From positions 473,025 to 537,024 of the forward strand of contig JAMPDX010000001.1 in assembly GCA_023665425.1 (NCBI GenBank): a stretch of DNA of 64,000 nt, in the 5' to 3' direction. The notes beneath the pieces are model-generated. The model saw only the letters and a program-made list of their open reading frames with translations, made no database searches and was not told the DNA's origin. The position numbers were made by a program, and so were the translations under genes. Shown in pieces: positions 44,476-53,730 of this stretch. The stretch comes from Muribaculaceae bacterium. Its GTDB lineage: Bacteria > Bacteroidota > Bacteroidia > Bacteroidales > Muribaculaceae. Position 1 is the stretch's first letter. Each line of letters starts with the position of its first letter.

Positions 44476-46095
44476 ATGAAAAAGTTTTTACTTATCTCGT
44501 CAGCACTCATGGTAACTGCTGCTGCTTCCGCTCAAAGTGCAGTAGATGGGTTTCATCTCACTCAGCCGGGCAGCCTGTATGGTACAGCACGCTTCATGAG
44601 TATGGGTGGCGCATTTGGCGCTCTGGGCGGCGATATGTCTGTCCTCTCATATAACCCCGCAGGTATTGGTGTGTACCGCTCTTCTGAAATTGGTGCTACC
44701 GTAAACTTTGATATTCAGAACTCCGGGCTCGACTTTGGCTACGGCAAGACAAGCGAAAGCCATCTGAATTTTATCATGAACAACGGTGGCTACATTGGCT
44801 CTGTAGTAATGCCCACATCGGCCCTGCGTACCTTCAACTGGGGTTTCACTTACAATCGTCGCGCCAACTTCAACCGCCGATATAAAGGTGTGGCCAATAA
44901 CATCACCAACTCAATGAGTAATTTCATGGCCGGTGTTGCTAATGATTACGGCTTGACAGAGGGTGACTTCGATATGCAATATCCTTACGAAAACTCATAC
45001 GCCCCCTGGATTGATATCCTTGGTTACGACTCATATCTCATCTCTCCCATAGAATATGACGGCTACACCAACTGGTATGGCCTCTATGGCGACGGCACTT
45101 CCGGCTCATCCTTCATCAAAGTTGAGGAGACCGGTGGTATTGATGAATACAACCTCTCTTTTGGTGGCAACTTCGTTGACAAGTTCTACTGGGGTATGGA
45201 TTTCGGCATCCTCGACATTAACTACACTCGTCGCTCACTATATGGCGAGGACCTCCAAAATGCCTATGTCCTTGAGCCCAACCAGTCAAATTTCACTCTC
45301 ACAGATGCCAGCTGGGACCTGAGTAACTATTATTCGCTGAGTGGCACCGGTTTTAACTACAAGCTCGGTTTCATATATAAACCTATCCAAGAGTTGCGTA
45401 TTGGTTTTGCATTCCATACCCCCACATGGTATAGCCTTGACGAGACATATTATGCCCAGACTGCCTATAGCTACCCCAACACTAATATCCGTAGCGGCAG
45501 TCAGGAGACTAATGAGGGCTGGGACGGCTACAATGAGTACAACCTGCGCACCCCCTGGCGCTTTATCTTCAGTGCTGCCGGTGTCATAGAGAATAAGCTC
45601 ATCATCAGTGCCGATGTGGACTTTACCGACAACCAGTACATGCACTTGTCCTCACCATATTACAAAGGAGACTATATAAATAATTATGGTGACCCCTTTG
45701 CAGAGACAAATCAGCAGGTTAAGGACTATTACAAAAGTTCTGTCACCTTCCGTGCCGGTTTGGAATATCGTGTGAGCAACAACGTCAGCCTCCGTGCCGG
45801 TTACGCCCACGTGTCAGACCCTGTTAAAGATGCAGCCAAGAATAATCAGATGGAGATTGTCACAGCCGGCACCGATCCCTCATACCAGCTTGACAACACC
45901 ACCGATTACGTCACTGCCGGTATCGGTTACCACTACAAACACTTCTACATGGATGCTGCCTACGTATATCGCCATCAGAGCGCTGACTGGCATGCCTTCA
46001 CTGCCGACCCCGATTATAAGCTTGACTCAGGTGCTCAGGCAAGCATGACAAACATCAACAATCAGATAGTCCTCTCACTTGGCTTCAAGTTCTAA
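44476..46095 (+). CDS. FadL/OMPP1-like outer-membrane protein
   Basis: The 539-residue protein has a signal peptide (MKKFLLISSALMVTAAASAQ) and then GTARFMSMGGAFGALGGDMS and YNPAGIGVYRSSEI, the N-terminal hatch motif of FadL-type transport porins. The rest alternates beta-strands and ends with aromatic KF, typical of an outer-membrane barrel (ILSLGFKF-like NQIVLSLGFKF). Such proteins let hydrophobic molecules across the outer membrane; in Bacteroidota they are also annotated as hemin receptors without proof. A strong bidirectional terminator follows. Confidence 0.85.
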   Translation: MKKFLLISSALMVTAAASAQSAVDGFHLTQPGSLYGTARFMSMGGAFGALGGDMSVLSYNPAGIGVYRSSEIGATVNFDIQNSGLDFGYGKTSESHLNFIMNNGGYIGSVVMPTSALRTFNWGFTYNRRANFNRRYKGVANNITNSMSNFMAGVANDYGLTEGDFDMQYPYENSYAPWIDILGYDSYLISPIEYDGYTNWYGLYGDGTSGSSFIKVEETGGIDEYNLSFGGNFVDKFYWGMDFGILDINYTRRSLYGEDLQNAYVLEPNQSNFTLTDASWDLSNYYSLSGTGFNYKLGFIYKPIQELRIGFAFHTPTWYSLDETYYAQTAYSYPNTNIRSGSQETNEGWDGYNEYNLRTPWRFIFSAAGVIENKLIISADVDFTDNQYMHLSSPYYKGDYINNYGDPFAETNQQVKDYYKSSVTFRAGLEYRVSNNVSLRAGYAHVSDPVKDAAKNNQMEIVTAGTDPSYQLDNTTDYVTAGIGYHYKHFYMDAAYVYRHQSADWHAFTADPDYKLDSGAQASMTNINNQIVLSLGFKF

Positions 46096-46140
46096 TTATC
46101 GAATGATATTGAGGTGAAATATCCTCGCAAAATATGATAA

Positions 46141-46173
46141 AAGGCGACATCCCAATATATAGGATGTCGCCTT
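46141..46173. terminator. Bidirectional terminator between the OMP and pspC genes
   Basis: AAGGCGACATCC (46141-46152) and GGATGTCGCCTT (46162-46173) form a perfect 12 bp stem flanked by A and T runs on both sides, serving both converging genes. Confidence 0.9.
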
Positions 46174-46194
46174 TTGTCAAGTATGAGATTTAGT

Positions 46195-47241
46195 TCAGGC
46201 TGCAATAATGCAGGCTGTAATAATAAAGATGAGAGCAATAATCTCGATGGCAATACCGGTAATCCATATTCGGCGGCTGGCAGCCTTGGCTTTGAACAGC
46301 ACAGTGCAAGCAGCCCAGACTATGGCTATGCATGGCAGCAATAATAAGATGCAGAACATTGCAGCTGCCATAAAAATCAGTGTAGCTGCGGCACCTGCGG
46401 CAAAATGTTCAGGTAACATCACGAGATCGTATGTCGGAAAGAGCAACCCGTTACCAAATAACGAGTTGATAGAGCAAATGAAAAAGACGATGAAGCCTAT
46501 GAACAAGCCTATACCCACCGGCACCGCTATTATGCCCAAGAATCCCATGATGAGTGCGCCTAACGCGTGGAGGAATGTATCTCTCTTAGAGGTCTGTGGC
46601 ATTACCTGTTGTGAGCTCAGTACTTCACCAATATTGGCAACCGTTACCGGACGTCCCTGCTGCTCCAGTATCTTCTCCGGTGTGTCGGCAATAGGGGTAC
46701 ACGCCCAAAAGATGCAGTAAGCCAGAAACATGGGGAAGAAACCTACGCAAAATGATACCAACACCACTATGAGTCTCAGGGCTGTGGAGCTCAGCCCGAA
46801 GCGAATAGCCAACCCACCGATGACACCGCCCAACACCTTATCTGTCTGCGAGCGGAAATACTTGCGCTGCACCGGAATATAAGCCGGAGGAGGGCAGAAT
46901 GTGTTTGCATTGTTATCCGGGTTATCAATCTTCGGGGGAGCCGCTTGCTCATTCTCCTCAGAGACTTGCTCCTCATTGCTCTCAGCTGCTATCTCATTGG
47001 CGTTGCCGATGGTGGTTATCACCTCGTTGGCGTCAGCAATGGTGAAGACTATCTTGCCCTCGTCAACCTTCTCCTGAAACAGGTCGCTGATACGAGCCTC
47101 TATATCGTTGACTATCTCCTCCCCGTCGGCACCTTTAAAAACATAAGATAGGCTGTCCAGGTAATCAAGCAAAAGAGCATAAGCATCCTCCTCTACTTGA
47201 AAGAGGCGCCCTGAAATGCTTAGTGTGAATGTTTTTTTCAT
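46195..47241 (-). CDS. PspC-domain membrane protein
   Basis: The 348-residue protein starts MKKTFTLSISGRLFQVEEDA and has an N-terminal soluble region (about 1-120, with YLDSLSYVFKGADGEEIV) of the kind seen in Bacteroidota PspC adaptor proteins. A PspC domain follows at about 125-190 (SQTDKVLGGVIGGLAIRFGL). Several membrane helices form the C-terminal half. PspC proteins respond to envelope stress. The frame is open to 47268, but that start lies in padR; 47241 gives a 4 bp gap after the padR stop, making a two-gene operon. Confidence 0.85.
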   Translation of the reverse strand: MKKTFTLSISGRLFQVEEDAYALLLDYLDSLSYVFKGADGEEIVNDIEARISDLFQEKVDEGKIVFTIADANEVITTIGNANEIAAESNEEQVSEENEQAAPPKIDNPDNNANTFCPPPAYIPVQRKYFRSQTDKVLGGVIGGLAIRFGLSSTALRLIVVLVSFCVGFFPMFLAYCIFWACTPIADTPEKILEQQGRPVTVANIGEVLSSQQVMPQTSKRDTFLHALGALIMGFLGIIAVPVGIGLFIGFIVFFICSINSLFGNGLLFPTYDLVMLPEHFAAGAAATLIFMAAAMFCILLLLPCIAIVWAACTVLFKAKAASRRIWITGIAIEIIALIFIITACIIAA

Positions 47242-47245
47242 AAGT

Positions 47246-47626
47246 CTATTTGTTGTCGACGTTGTCAACGTCAGTTATTGTTTTATCCATATCGGTGTTA
47301 GAGAGTATTTCTACTGATTTAGCTATGTCGCAGAAGAGTGAGCGCAGGGCATCCAGAGCAGCACATCCCACCTCGGTAAGCTCATAATACTTGCGGGGAG
47401 GGCCGGAGGTGGACTCCACCCAATTGTAAGCCAACAGGCCCGAATTTTTCATACGTGTGAGCAGTGGGTAAAGAGTACCTTCCACCACAATAAGGTTAGC
47501 CTCCTTCAGCGAAGCAATTAGTTCAGAGGCGTATGCCGGGCGATGTTGGAGTATTAGCAACACGCAAAACTCCAAAACTCCTTTACGCATCTGCGACTTT
47601 ATGTTTTCAACATTGATCTCTTTCAT
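47246..47626 (-). CDS. PadR family transcriptional regulator
   Basis: The 126-residue winged-helix protein has the PadR N-terminal domain: QMRKGVLEFCVLLILQHRPA, then EGTLYPLLTRMKNSGLLAY, followed by a GPPRKYYELTEVG wing. It lacks a long C-terminal domain. PadR proteins are usually autoregulated repressors and form conserved pairs with PspC-domain proteins in Bacteroidota. The start MKEINVENIK at 47626 is preferred over 47644. Confidence 0.9.
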   Translation of the reverse strand: MKEINVENIKSQMRKGVLEFCVLLILQHRPAYASELIASLKEANLIVVEGTLYPLLTRMKNSGLLAYNWVESTSGPPRKYYELTEVGCAALDALRSLFCDIAKSVEILSNTDMDKTITDVDNVDNK

Positions 47627-47697
47627 ACTTACAAAATGGAGCATTTATAAGGACAATCCAATAGGGCACCTATATGCGCCCCCCTCAAAGGATAGTG

Positions 47698-47728
47698 CAA
47701 AGTTATATAAAATCTAATACTATGCAAA
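47698..47728 (-). promoter_or_regulatory. Promoter of padR-pspC
   Basis: On the minus strand TTTG (47728-47725), 19 bp, and TAACTTTG (47705-47698) fit the Bacteroidota consensus. The leader would be about 65 nt. PadR autoregulation here is plausible but no clear operator was seen. Confidence 0.65.
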
Positions 47729-47842
47729 ACAAAGTACTAATATTTAACATATATTAACAATTGACTAATCCCATAATAGCACGGTGGGGAGTGTGGTATG
47801 CGCATGAGTGGGTTTTGAAAACAAGTGAGGATCTGTATGCTA

Positions 47843-48361
47843 GGAGGGTGTTGAAAAACTCATAAAATTGTGTTGGTCTCTATACTATACCAATTGAGAA
47901 CCAAGTAGATAGAATTAACAAGGTAGCCGTTTCAGTTAGTTTTTCAACACCCTTCCCGCATACACATCCACGTGAGTTTTTCAACACCCCAGTACCGTAA
48001 TTCGGCGGGCTACGCACGCCTCGCCATGTGCATCTTACTACCGCGCACACCCACGGCTGACGCCGAGTGTCTACACGGTTACTATAAATCGGCGGGCTAT
48101 GCGCGCCGACGGTTTTCGTCACGCAGCTGTAGTCATGTATATACATGCCGTATCCGTTAGCGGCGGCGGGGTCTCCGACCAGGACACCGACTTATAGTAA
48201 CCGTGTAGACACTCGGCGTCAGCCGAGGGTGTGCGCGGTAGGGTATCGGTAGTGGCAGGCGTGCGTAGCCCGCCGACTTACTGTGGACATAGAGTCGGCC
48301 GGACATCTACCTCGGACACCCTATTCGATATAAACATACTCGGGCGTTTTCAACACCCTCC
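47843..48361. repeat. Nested inverted-repeat region, about 520 bp
   Basis: The gene-free stretch 47627-48493 is filled by repeats. An outer perfect 15 bp inverted repeat (GGAGGGTGTTGAAAA 47843-47857; complement 48347-48361) encloses further copies of TTTTTCAACACCC at about 47938 and 47976. Inside lie two facing copies of the dispersed hairpin repeat (47997-48092 and 48187-48281, about 95 bp arms), separated by a GC-rich centre with smaller palindromes. The arms can fold into a very long cruciform. No ORF is convincing. Confidence 0.75.
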
Positions 48362-48493
48362 CACGCGTATACCACTTATTTTTCTACACTCTCTTTGGCC
48401 GCATATATTATCCCCGGGCATACACGGCTTAACTGTGTTTGTCCGGGGTAATGTCATGAAGCAAATGGTGCCCGTAAGGACTACCGGGTTGCT

Positions 48494-48991
48494 TTATTTC
48501 AGCTTGTCGGTGGCGATAGAGTAGTCGGGCTCGTTGGTGATTTCCTGTACCAGTTCGTTGGCAAGGACGGTGCCATCGCGGTCTATTACTACCAGTGAAC
48601 GGGCGTACAGACCTTTCATTGGCCCATCTGCTATTTCCACACCATAGACCTTGCCGAAGTCGGAGCGGAAACCACTGCCGGTGGTTACATTCTTAATGCC
48701 ATTGGCAGTGCAGAAGCGGGTAGCTGCAAAGGGCAGGTCCATTGATACACATATCACAACGGTGTCGGGCAGAGATGCTGCCTCCACGTTGAAGCGACGC
48801 ACTGAAGCGGCGCATACATCGGTGTCCATACTCGGGAAGATATTGAGCACTACACGCTTGCCGGCATAGTCGGACAGTTTGATTTCTGACAGGTCTTGTG
48901 CTACAAGTGTAAAATCAGGGGCAGGTGTACCAACCTCGGGGAGCGAACCGACGGTATTCATCGGATTGCCCATAAGTGTTATTTTCTCCAT
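48494..48991 (-). CDS. tpx: Thiol peroxidase
   Basis: The 165-residue peroxiredoxin has the Tpx active site NIFPSMDTDVCAASVRRFN (peroxidatic Cys at about residue 60) and a second Cys in FCTANGIKN (about residue 94), the resolving Cys of atypical 2-Cys Tpx. It reduces hydrogen and alkyl peroxides with electrons from thioredoxin. It is monocistronic. Confidence 0.95.
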   Translation of the reverse strand: MEKITLMGNPMNTVGSLPEVGTPAPDFTLVAQDLSEIKLSDYAGKRVVLNIFPSMDTDVCAASVRRFNVEAASLPDTVVICVSMDLPFAATRFCTANGIKNVTTGSGFRSDFGKVYGVEIADGPMKGLYARSLVVIDRDGTVLANELVQEITNEPDYSIATDKLK

Positions 48992-49130
48992 AGTTAATTT
49001 AGATTATATTCTGTGCAAATAACGCATAAACAGATGCAAATGTTCGCGCAGACACTCTTATATATGGATATCGGGAGGAGTGACGGCAGTCACTTCTCCC
49101 GATATGAGTCAAATGTATGGTATTATGTCA

Positions 49131-51692
49131 TTAGCCGCACTTGGAGTAGCCGCAAGATGTGCAGATAAGGCATCCCTCCTGATATACCAGTGTCTCCTGG
49201 TTGCAGTGGGGGCACTTCTGACCGCTGGCGGTGGTGCCGTCAGGTATATACTTCTTCAGGGCACGTACTACACCATTCTTCCATGTGTTGATACTCTCGG
49301 AGTTGAGCTGCAGGCCATCCACGAGTTTGAGCACCTGGTCAATAGGCATACCGTAGCGGAGCACACCGGAGATGAGCTTGGCATAGTTCCAATACTCGGG
49401 ATTGAACTTCTCGCTCAGGCCCTCGATTGTCACCTTATAGCCGCGCTTGTTAGTGAACTGGAAGTCATAGCGCTTGCGACCCTCCGGGTCAACATTCTTG
49501 ATGATTTTACCCTTGTTCACGCTCTTGGGGCAGAAGATACCCTCATCCTCATCGGCCAGACCGGTGAAAATCTCGTAGGGCTTACCCTCATCATCCAGGC
49601 CCACGAAGGCAATCCATTTCTCCTTATTATTCTGGAAACGTACCACATCAGCTTCGAGCTCTGCAGGGCGCTTCATCACCTCCTGAGCATAGTGTATGAG
49701 GTGAGCCTCATTCTTCTTTGATGATTTTACTGTCTCCAGCACATTGTTGCGAGAACCATCGCGATATACGGTGCAACCCTTGCAGCCACATCTCCAAGCC
49801 TCTACATAGAGGTCGCCCACGAGTTCCTCTGTGACATCGGAGGGGAGGTTGATGGTCACCGAGATTGAGTGGTCTACCCACTTCTGCACAGAGCCCTGCA
49901 TACGCACCTTCTCAAGCCAGTCTACATCATTAGCAGTAGCCTTGTAGTAGGGTGAACGGGCCACAAGTGCTTCAATCTCCTCTGAGGACATATTCTTCTT
50001 AACCTCAATGCCGGCCGTCTTCATCCAGTCTAGGAATTTGTGGTGATAAACGATATACTCCTCAAATGCATCTCCCACCTCATCGATAAAGTCGATGGAT
50101 GCATCCGGGTCATCATGATTGACTTTGCGGCGGCGCTTGTAGACGGGAGAGAATACCGGCTCGATGCCACTTGTGGTCTGTGTCAGGATAGATGTGCTGC
50201 CGGTGGGAGCTATTGTCAAGCAAGCGATGTTGCGGCGTCCCTGCTTCTGCATCTTCTCATACAGCTCGGGGTCAGCCTCTGCCAAACGCTTGATGAAGGG
50301 ATTGTTTTTCTCGCGCTCGGCGTCATAGATGGGAAATGCACCACGCTCAGTGGCCATATCAACAGAAGCATTGTAGTAGGCAAGAGCCAGCGCCTTGTGC
50401 ACCTCGGTAGAGAAGGCTGTAGCCTCCGGTGTGCCATAGCGCAGACCCAATGCAGCGAGCATATCACCCTCACCGGTAGTGCCGCAGCCGGTACGGCGAC
50501 CCTTCAGAGTCTTGTTGCGTATCTTGTTCCAGAGATTGAGCTCGGTGTTCTTCACCTCATCAGTCTCCGGGTCAGTGGCTATCTTAGCTATTATCTTATC
50601 TATCTTCTCCATCTCAAGGTCGATGAGGTCATCCATCAGACGCTGAGCTTTGCCCACATGTTTGCGGAACTTCTCGAAGTTGAACTTTGCCTCCGGGGTG
50701 AACGGATTTTCCACATAGCCAAAGAGGTTGATGGCTATCAGTCGGCAGCTGTCGTATGGGCAAAGAGGTATCTCACCACAGGGATTGGTAGAGATGGTCT
50801 CAAAGCCAAGGTCGGCATAGCAGTCGGGTATGCTCTCGCTCTGTATAGTGTCCCAGAAGAGGACCCCGGGCTCAGCACTCTTCCATGCGTTGTGTACAAT
50901 CTTCTTCCATAGAGCTGACGCATCAGTCTCCTTGCTATATACAGTCTCCTCTCCCTCTTTCGGCTTCACGGGGTAAGTCTGAGTGTAGGGCACACCATCC
51001 ACGGCGCACTGCATGAAGTCATCATCTATGCGTACTGATACATTGGCACCGGTCACCTTACCCTCAGCCATCTTGGCATCGATGAAGGCCTCGCTGTCGG
51101 GATGCTTGATGCTCACAGAGAGCATGAGCGCACCGCGGCGCCCATCCTGGGCCACCTCACGGGTGGAGTTGGAATAACGCTCCATAAAGGGAACAAGGCC
51201 GGTAGAGGTGAGAGCGGAATTCTTCACCGGGCTCCCCTTGGGGCGGATATGGCTTAGGTCATGGCCCACACCACCGCGGCGCTTCATGAGCTGCACCTGC
51301 TCCTCATCTATCTTGATGATACCGCCGTATGAGTCGGGATGGCCGTCAAGACCTATTACAAAGCAGTTGGAGAGTGAGCCTACCTGCAAGTCATTGCCGA
51401 TACCGGCCATGGGGCTCCCCTGAGGCACGATATACCTGAAGTGGTCCATCAAGTCAAAAATCTCGTCTTCACTCAGAGGGTTTGGATAATTGTTCTCAAT
51501 GCGTGCGAACTCGCGGGCCAGACGACGATGCATGTCTGTCGGGGTCTTCTCAAACAGATTGCCATAAGAGTCCTTAAGCGCATATTTGTTAGACCATACA
51601 CGTGCGGCAAGCTCGTCGCCGTTGAAATACTCCACCGAGGCATTGAATGCCTCCTCGGGAGTATAGGTCTGCTGTGTTTTCTGTTCAGCCAT
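49131..51692 (-). CDS. nrdJ: Cobalamin-dependent ribonucleotide reductase (class II)
   Basis: The 853-residue enzyme makes deoxyribonucleotides with adenosylcobalamin. It shows GSLSNCFVIG with a redox Cys, FETISTNPCGEIPL with the thiyl-radical Cys and Glu, and IAPTGSTSILTQTTSGIEPV. The C-terminus has a zinc-ribbon-like tail with pairs CPHC and CTSCGYSKCG, the latter a redox-relay cysteine pair. Being oxygen-independent it suits a gut anaerobe. I saw no cobalamin riboswitch in its leader. It needs no NrdB-type radical subunit. Confidence 0.95.
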   Translation of the reverse strand: MAEQKTQQTYTPEEAFNASVEYFNGDELAARVWSNKYALKDSYGNLFEKTPTDMHRRLAREFARIENNYPNPLSEDEIFDLMDHFRYIVPQGSPMAGIGNDLQVGSLSNCFVIGLDGHPDSYGGIIKIDEEQVQLMKRRGGVGHDLSHIRPKGSPVKNSALTSTGLVPFMERYSNSTREVAQDGRRGALMLSVSIKHPDSEAFIDAKMAEGKVTGANVSVRIDDDFMQCAVDGVPYTQTYPVKPKEGEETVYSKETDASALWKKIVHNAWKSAEPGVLFWDTIQSESIPDCYADLGFETISTNPCGEIPLCPYDSCRLIAINLFGYVENPFTPEAKFNFEKFRKHVGKAQRLMDDLIDLEMEKIDKIIAKIATDPETDEVKNTELNLWNKIRNKTLKGRRTGCGTTGEGDMLAALGLRYGTPEATAFSTEVHKALALAYYNASVDMATERGAFPIYDAEREKNNPFIKRLAEADPELYEKMQKQGRRNIACLTIAPTGSTSILTQTTSGIEPVFSPVYKRRRKVNHDDPDASIDFIDEVGDAFEEYIVYHHKFLDWMKTAGIEVKKNMSSEEIEALVARSPYYKATANDVDWLEKVRMQGSVQKWVDHSISVTINLPSDVTEELVGDLYVEAWRCGCKGCTVYRDGSRNNVLETVKSSKKNEAHLIHYAQEVMKRPAELEADVVRFQNNKEKWIAFVGLDDEGKPYEIFTGLADEDEGIFCPKSVNKGKIIKNVDPEGRKRYDFQFTNKRGYKVTIEGLSEKFNPEYWNYAKLISGVLRYGMPIDQVLKLVDGLQLNSESINTWKNGVVRALKKYIPDGTTASGQKCPHCNQETLVYQEGCLICTSCGYSKCG

Positions 51693-52034
51693 AGTGAGGG
51701 AGCTTAGTATTATTCTTTATTAATGTGATTATTATGAGAAGAGGCTTGCCGGATGTTGCGACGGGTATGCCCTGTCAAAACGCGGAAAGCGTTGCAAAGT
51801 TCACTCTTTATTTTGAAATAAACAAATCTTTTCAACATGTTTTCAAACACAAAATCTCGAAAGTTTCCCGTTTTGATATTTAAATGGCTTGAAAATCAAA
51901 CTATTAATAATTTTGAAAATGTAAAAAGTTTTCCAAAAAGAATTTTCATTGCTTGTCTATGTCGATATTTTTGACTAAATTCGCGAGAAAATTTAGACTC
52001 AAATTTCATTAAATTCATAACTTATTAAGAAACA
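51693..52034. other. Divergent intergenic region, nrdJ / oxidoreductase
   Basis: This AT-rich 342 bp gap contains a plus-strand -7 box TATTTTTG (51966-51973), which would start the oxidoreductase transcript near 51980, and a poly-A/T stretch. No clear minus-strand promoter for nrdJ, no riboswitch and no repeat were seen. Confidence 0.5.
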
Positions 52035-52784
52035 ATGGCTTCAAACCTCTCATACTTTAAGGAGCGCCGCACAGTACGCAATTTTCGCGATGATGCGCCG
52101 ACGCCCGAACTCATAAACGAAATTCTTGAATTGGCGATGCGTGCCCCCACCACCGGAAATATGCAACTATACAGTGTGGTACTGACACGCGACCCCAAGC
52201 GCTTGGCATCCCTTCGCCCGGCACACTTCAACCAGCCTGCCTCCATGGCTCCGCTGCTCATCACCGTATGCGCAGACGTCAACCGCTTTGAGCACTGGTG
52301 CAAGGTCAGCGATGCCACACCCGAGTTCCGCAATCTCCAGGGGCTCATCGCGGCCGTGCTTGATGCCTCACTGCTCGCCCAGCAAATCATCACCATAGCC
52401 GAAATGAAAGGTCTCGGCACCTGCTGGCTCGGCACCACTACGTATAACGCCCCCGAAATAGCTGAAGCCCTCCACCTGCCACAAGGAGTAGTACCAGTGG
52501 GCACAATATCAATGGGCTGGCCGCAAGAAAAGCCCGAACAGTGCGAGCGCCTCCCCCTCAACGCATGGGCTTACGAGGAGCAATATCCTCAATTCACCGA
52601 CGAGCAGATCAAACAGCTATATTCCGCCAAAGATGACTTTGCGCCCAACCGACCCTTCATCGAAGCGAATGGCAAACAAACCCTGGCCCAAGTCTTCACC
52701 GACGTCCGATACCCGGCAAGCACCTCGAACCCCTTCTCAGACAAATTCCTCACCTTCCTGCGCACCGCCGGCTTCAAAATTTGA
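52035..52784 (+). CDS. NADPH-dependent oxidoreductase (nitroreductase family)
   Basis: The 249-residue flavoprotein has the nitroreductase-fold start FKERRTVRNFRDDAPTPELI, with Arg residues that bind FMN phosphate, and MRAPTTGNMQLYS. A central GLIAAVLDASLLAQQIITIA helix is followed by GLGTCWLGTT and PQGVVPVGTISMGWP. It fits the NfsA/FRP-like NADPH oxidoreductases. Substrates may be flavins, quinones or nitro compounds. The gene has its own promoter and is followed by the tandem-repeat array. Confidence 0.88.
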   Translation: MASNLSYFKERRTVRNFRDDAPTPELINEILELAMRAPTTGNMQLYSVVLTRDPKRLASLRPAHFNQPASMAPLLITVCADVNRFEHWCKVSDATPEFRNLQGLIAAVLDASLLAQQIITIAEMKGLGTCWLGTTTYNAPEIAEALHLPQGVVPVGTISMGWPQEKPEQCERLPLNAWAYEEQYPQFTDEQIKQLYSAKDDFAPNRPFIEANGKQTLAQVFTDVRYPASTSNPFSDKFLTFLRTAGFKI

Positions 52785-52805
52785 CAAAGCCCAATTTGGT
52801 CCCCC

Positions 52806-53335
52806 GTACCGATAGGAGTGTCCGGCAGGACACCGACTTATAGTAACCACGTAAACACGCTTTTAGTCCATCGTACCGGATAGTAGTGTTCGGCAGGACA
52901 CCGACTTATAGTAACCCCGTACACATGCTTTTAGTCCATCGTACCGGATAGTAGTGTCCGGCAGGACACCGACTTATAGTAACCCCGTACACACGCTTTT
53001 AGTCCATCGTACCGGGTAGGAGTGTCCTGCAGGACACCGACTTATAGTAACCCCGTACACATGCTTTTAGTCCATCGTACAGGATAGAAGTGTCCGGCAG
53101 GACACCGACTTATAGTAACCCCGTACACACGCTTTTAGTCCATCGTACCGGGTAGGAGTGTCCTGCAGGACACCGACTTATAGTAACCCCGTACACATGC
53201 TTTTAGTCCATCGTACAGGATAGAAGTGTCCGGCAGGACACCGACTTATAGTAACCCCGTACACACGCTTTTAGTCCATCGTACAGGATAGGAGTGTCCG
53301 GCAGGACACTGACTTATAGTAACCCCGTACACACG
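52806..53335. repeat. 68 bp tandem repeat array, eight units
   Basis: Eight direct units start at 52806, 52873, 52941, 53009, 53077, 53145, 53213 and 53281; the first lacks one base and the last diverges after about 55 bp. Each unit has the palindrome GTGTCC-GGCA-GGACAC (or TGCA loop), then GACTTATAGTAACCCCGTAC and CTTTTAGTCCATC. Units 4-5 and 6-7 are almost identical 136 bp pairs, showing a later higher-order duplication. The period is not a multiple of three, so it is not coding. There are no unique spacers, so it is not a CRISPR. Part of the unit equals one end of the dispersed hairpin repeat. Confidence 0.9.
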
Positions 53336-53404
53336 CGGCGAAGCCGTGGGTGTGCGGGGTTGTAACAGAAATACAAAAGGCGTGCGTAGCCCGCCGACTT
53401 ACTG
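53294..53404. repeat. Dispersed hairpin repeat, copy at 53.3 kb
   Basis: The last tandem unit runs into a full copy of the dispersed module, inverted relative to 8680-8790. It contains palindrome GTGTCCGGCAGGACAC, GACTTATAGTAACC, the hairpin from CCCCGTACACACGCGGC through GAAG to GCCGTGGGTGTGCGGGG, a spacer, then GGCGTGCGTAGCCCGCCGAC and TTACTG. About 200 bp of AT-rich sequence without features separate it from the fimbrial promoter. Confidence 0.75.
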
Positions 53405-53603
53405 CTTGTAATGTTTTACAAAATAAATCGCAAAAATTAAATCAATTTTAGCATAAGTGAAGCTAATGAAACTAAAATCAATCTTATCAACCATCCCAAC
53501 TAACAAATTGCAAGCCCTCATTATCACTTTTCACCCCAATTTATAGTTTAAAAAAGATTAAAAATAAGCAAACTACGAACTCATTAACATTCTTTAACAT
53601 TTC

Positions 53604-53637
53604 GGGGGGGGAAATCGGAAAATTCGATGTAATTTTG
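53604..53637 (+). promoter_or_regulatory. Fimbrial operon promoter with a G8 tract
   Basis: TAATTTTG (53630-53637) is an exact -7 box. Where a TTG/TTTG -33 element is expected (about 53606-53610) there is instead a run of eight G (53604-53611). Transcription from here would give a leader of about 320 nt before the shaft gene. Slippage in the G-run could change promoter spacing or strength. No nearer promoter with a TAnnTTTG box was found. Confidence 0.45.
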
Positions 53638-53730
53638 CACTGCTTTTAGAGTTGGATAACATTCGAAGCCGGTAGATACATAATAGTTGACACTGTAAAT
53701 ATCATTGTAGTAATTGCTTTAACGAGCTGG

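Noticed and set aside
47880..48524. Short ORFs in the nested repeat region
   Set aside because: They run through inverted repeats on both strands and have no start signals or protein-like composition.
50040..50912. 290-codon open frame opposite nrdJ
   Set aside because: Antisense shadow with no signal, motif or promoter.
51693..52034. Cobalamin riboswitch upstream of nrdJ
   Set aside because: No B12-box (GCCACTG-type) or supporting stems were found on the minus strand.
52806..53335. CRISPR array
   Set aside because: The units are direct 68 bp repeats in immediate succession with no unique spacers, and no cas gene is in the window.
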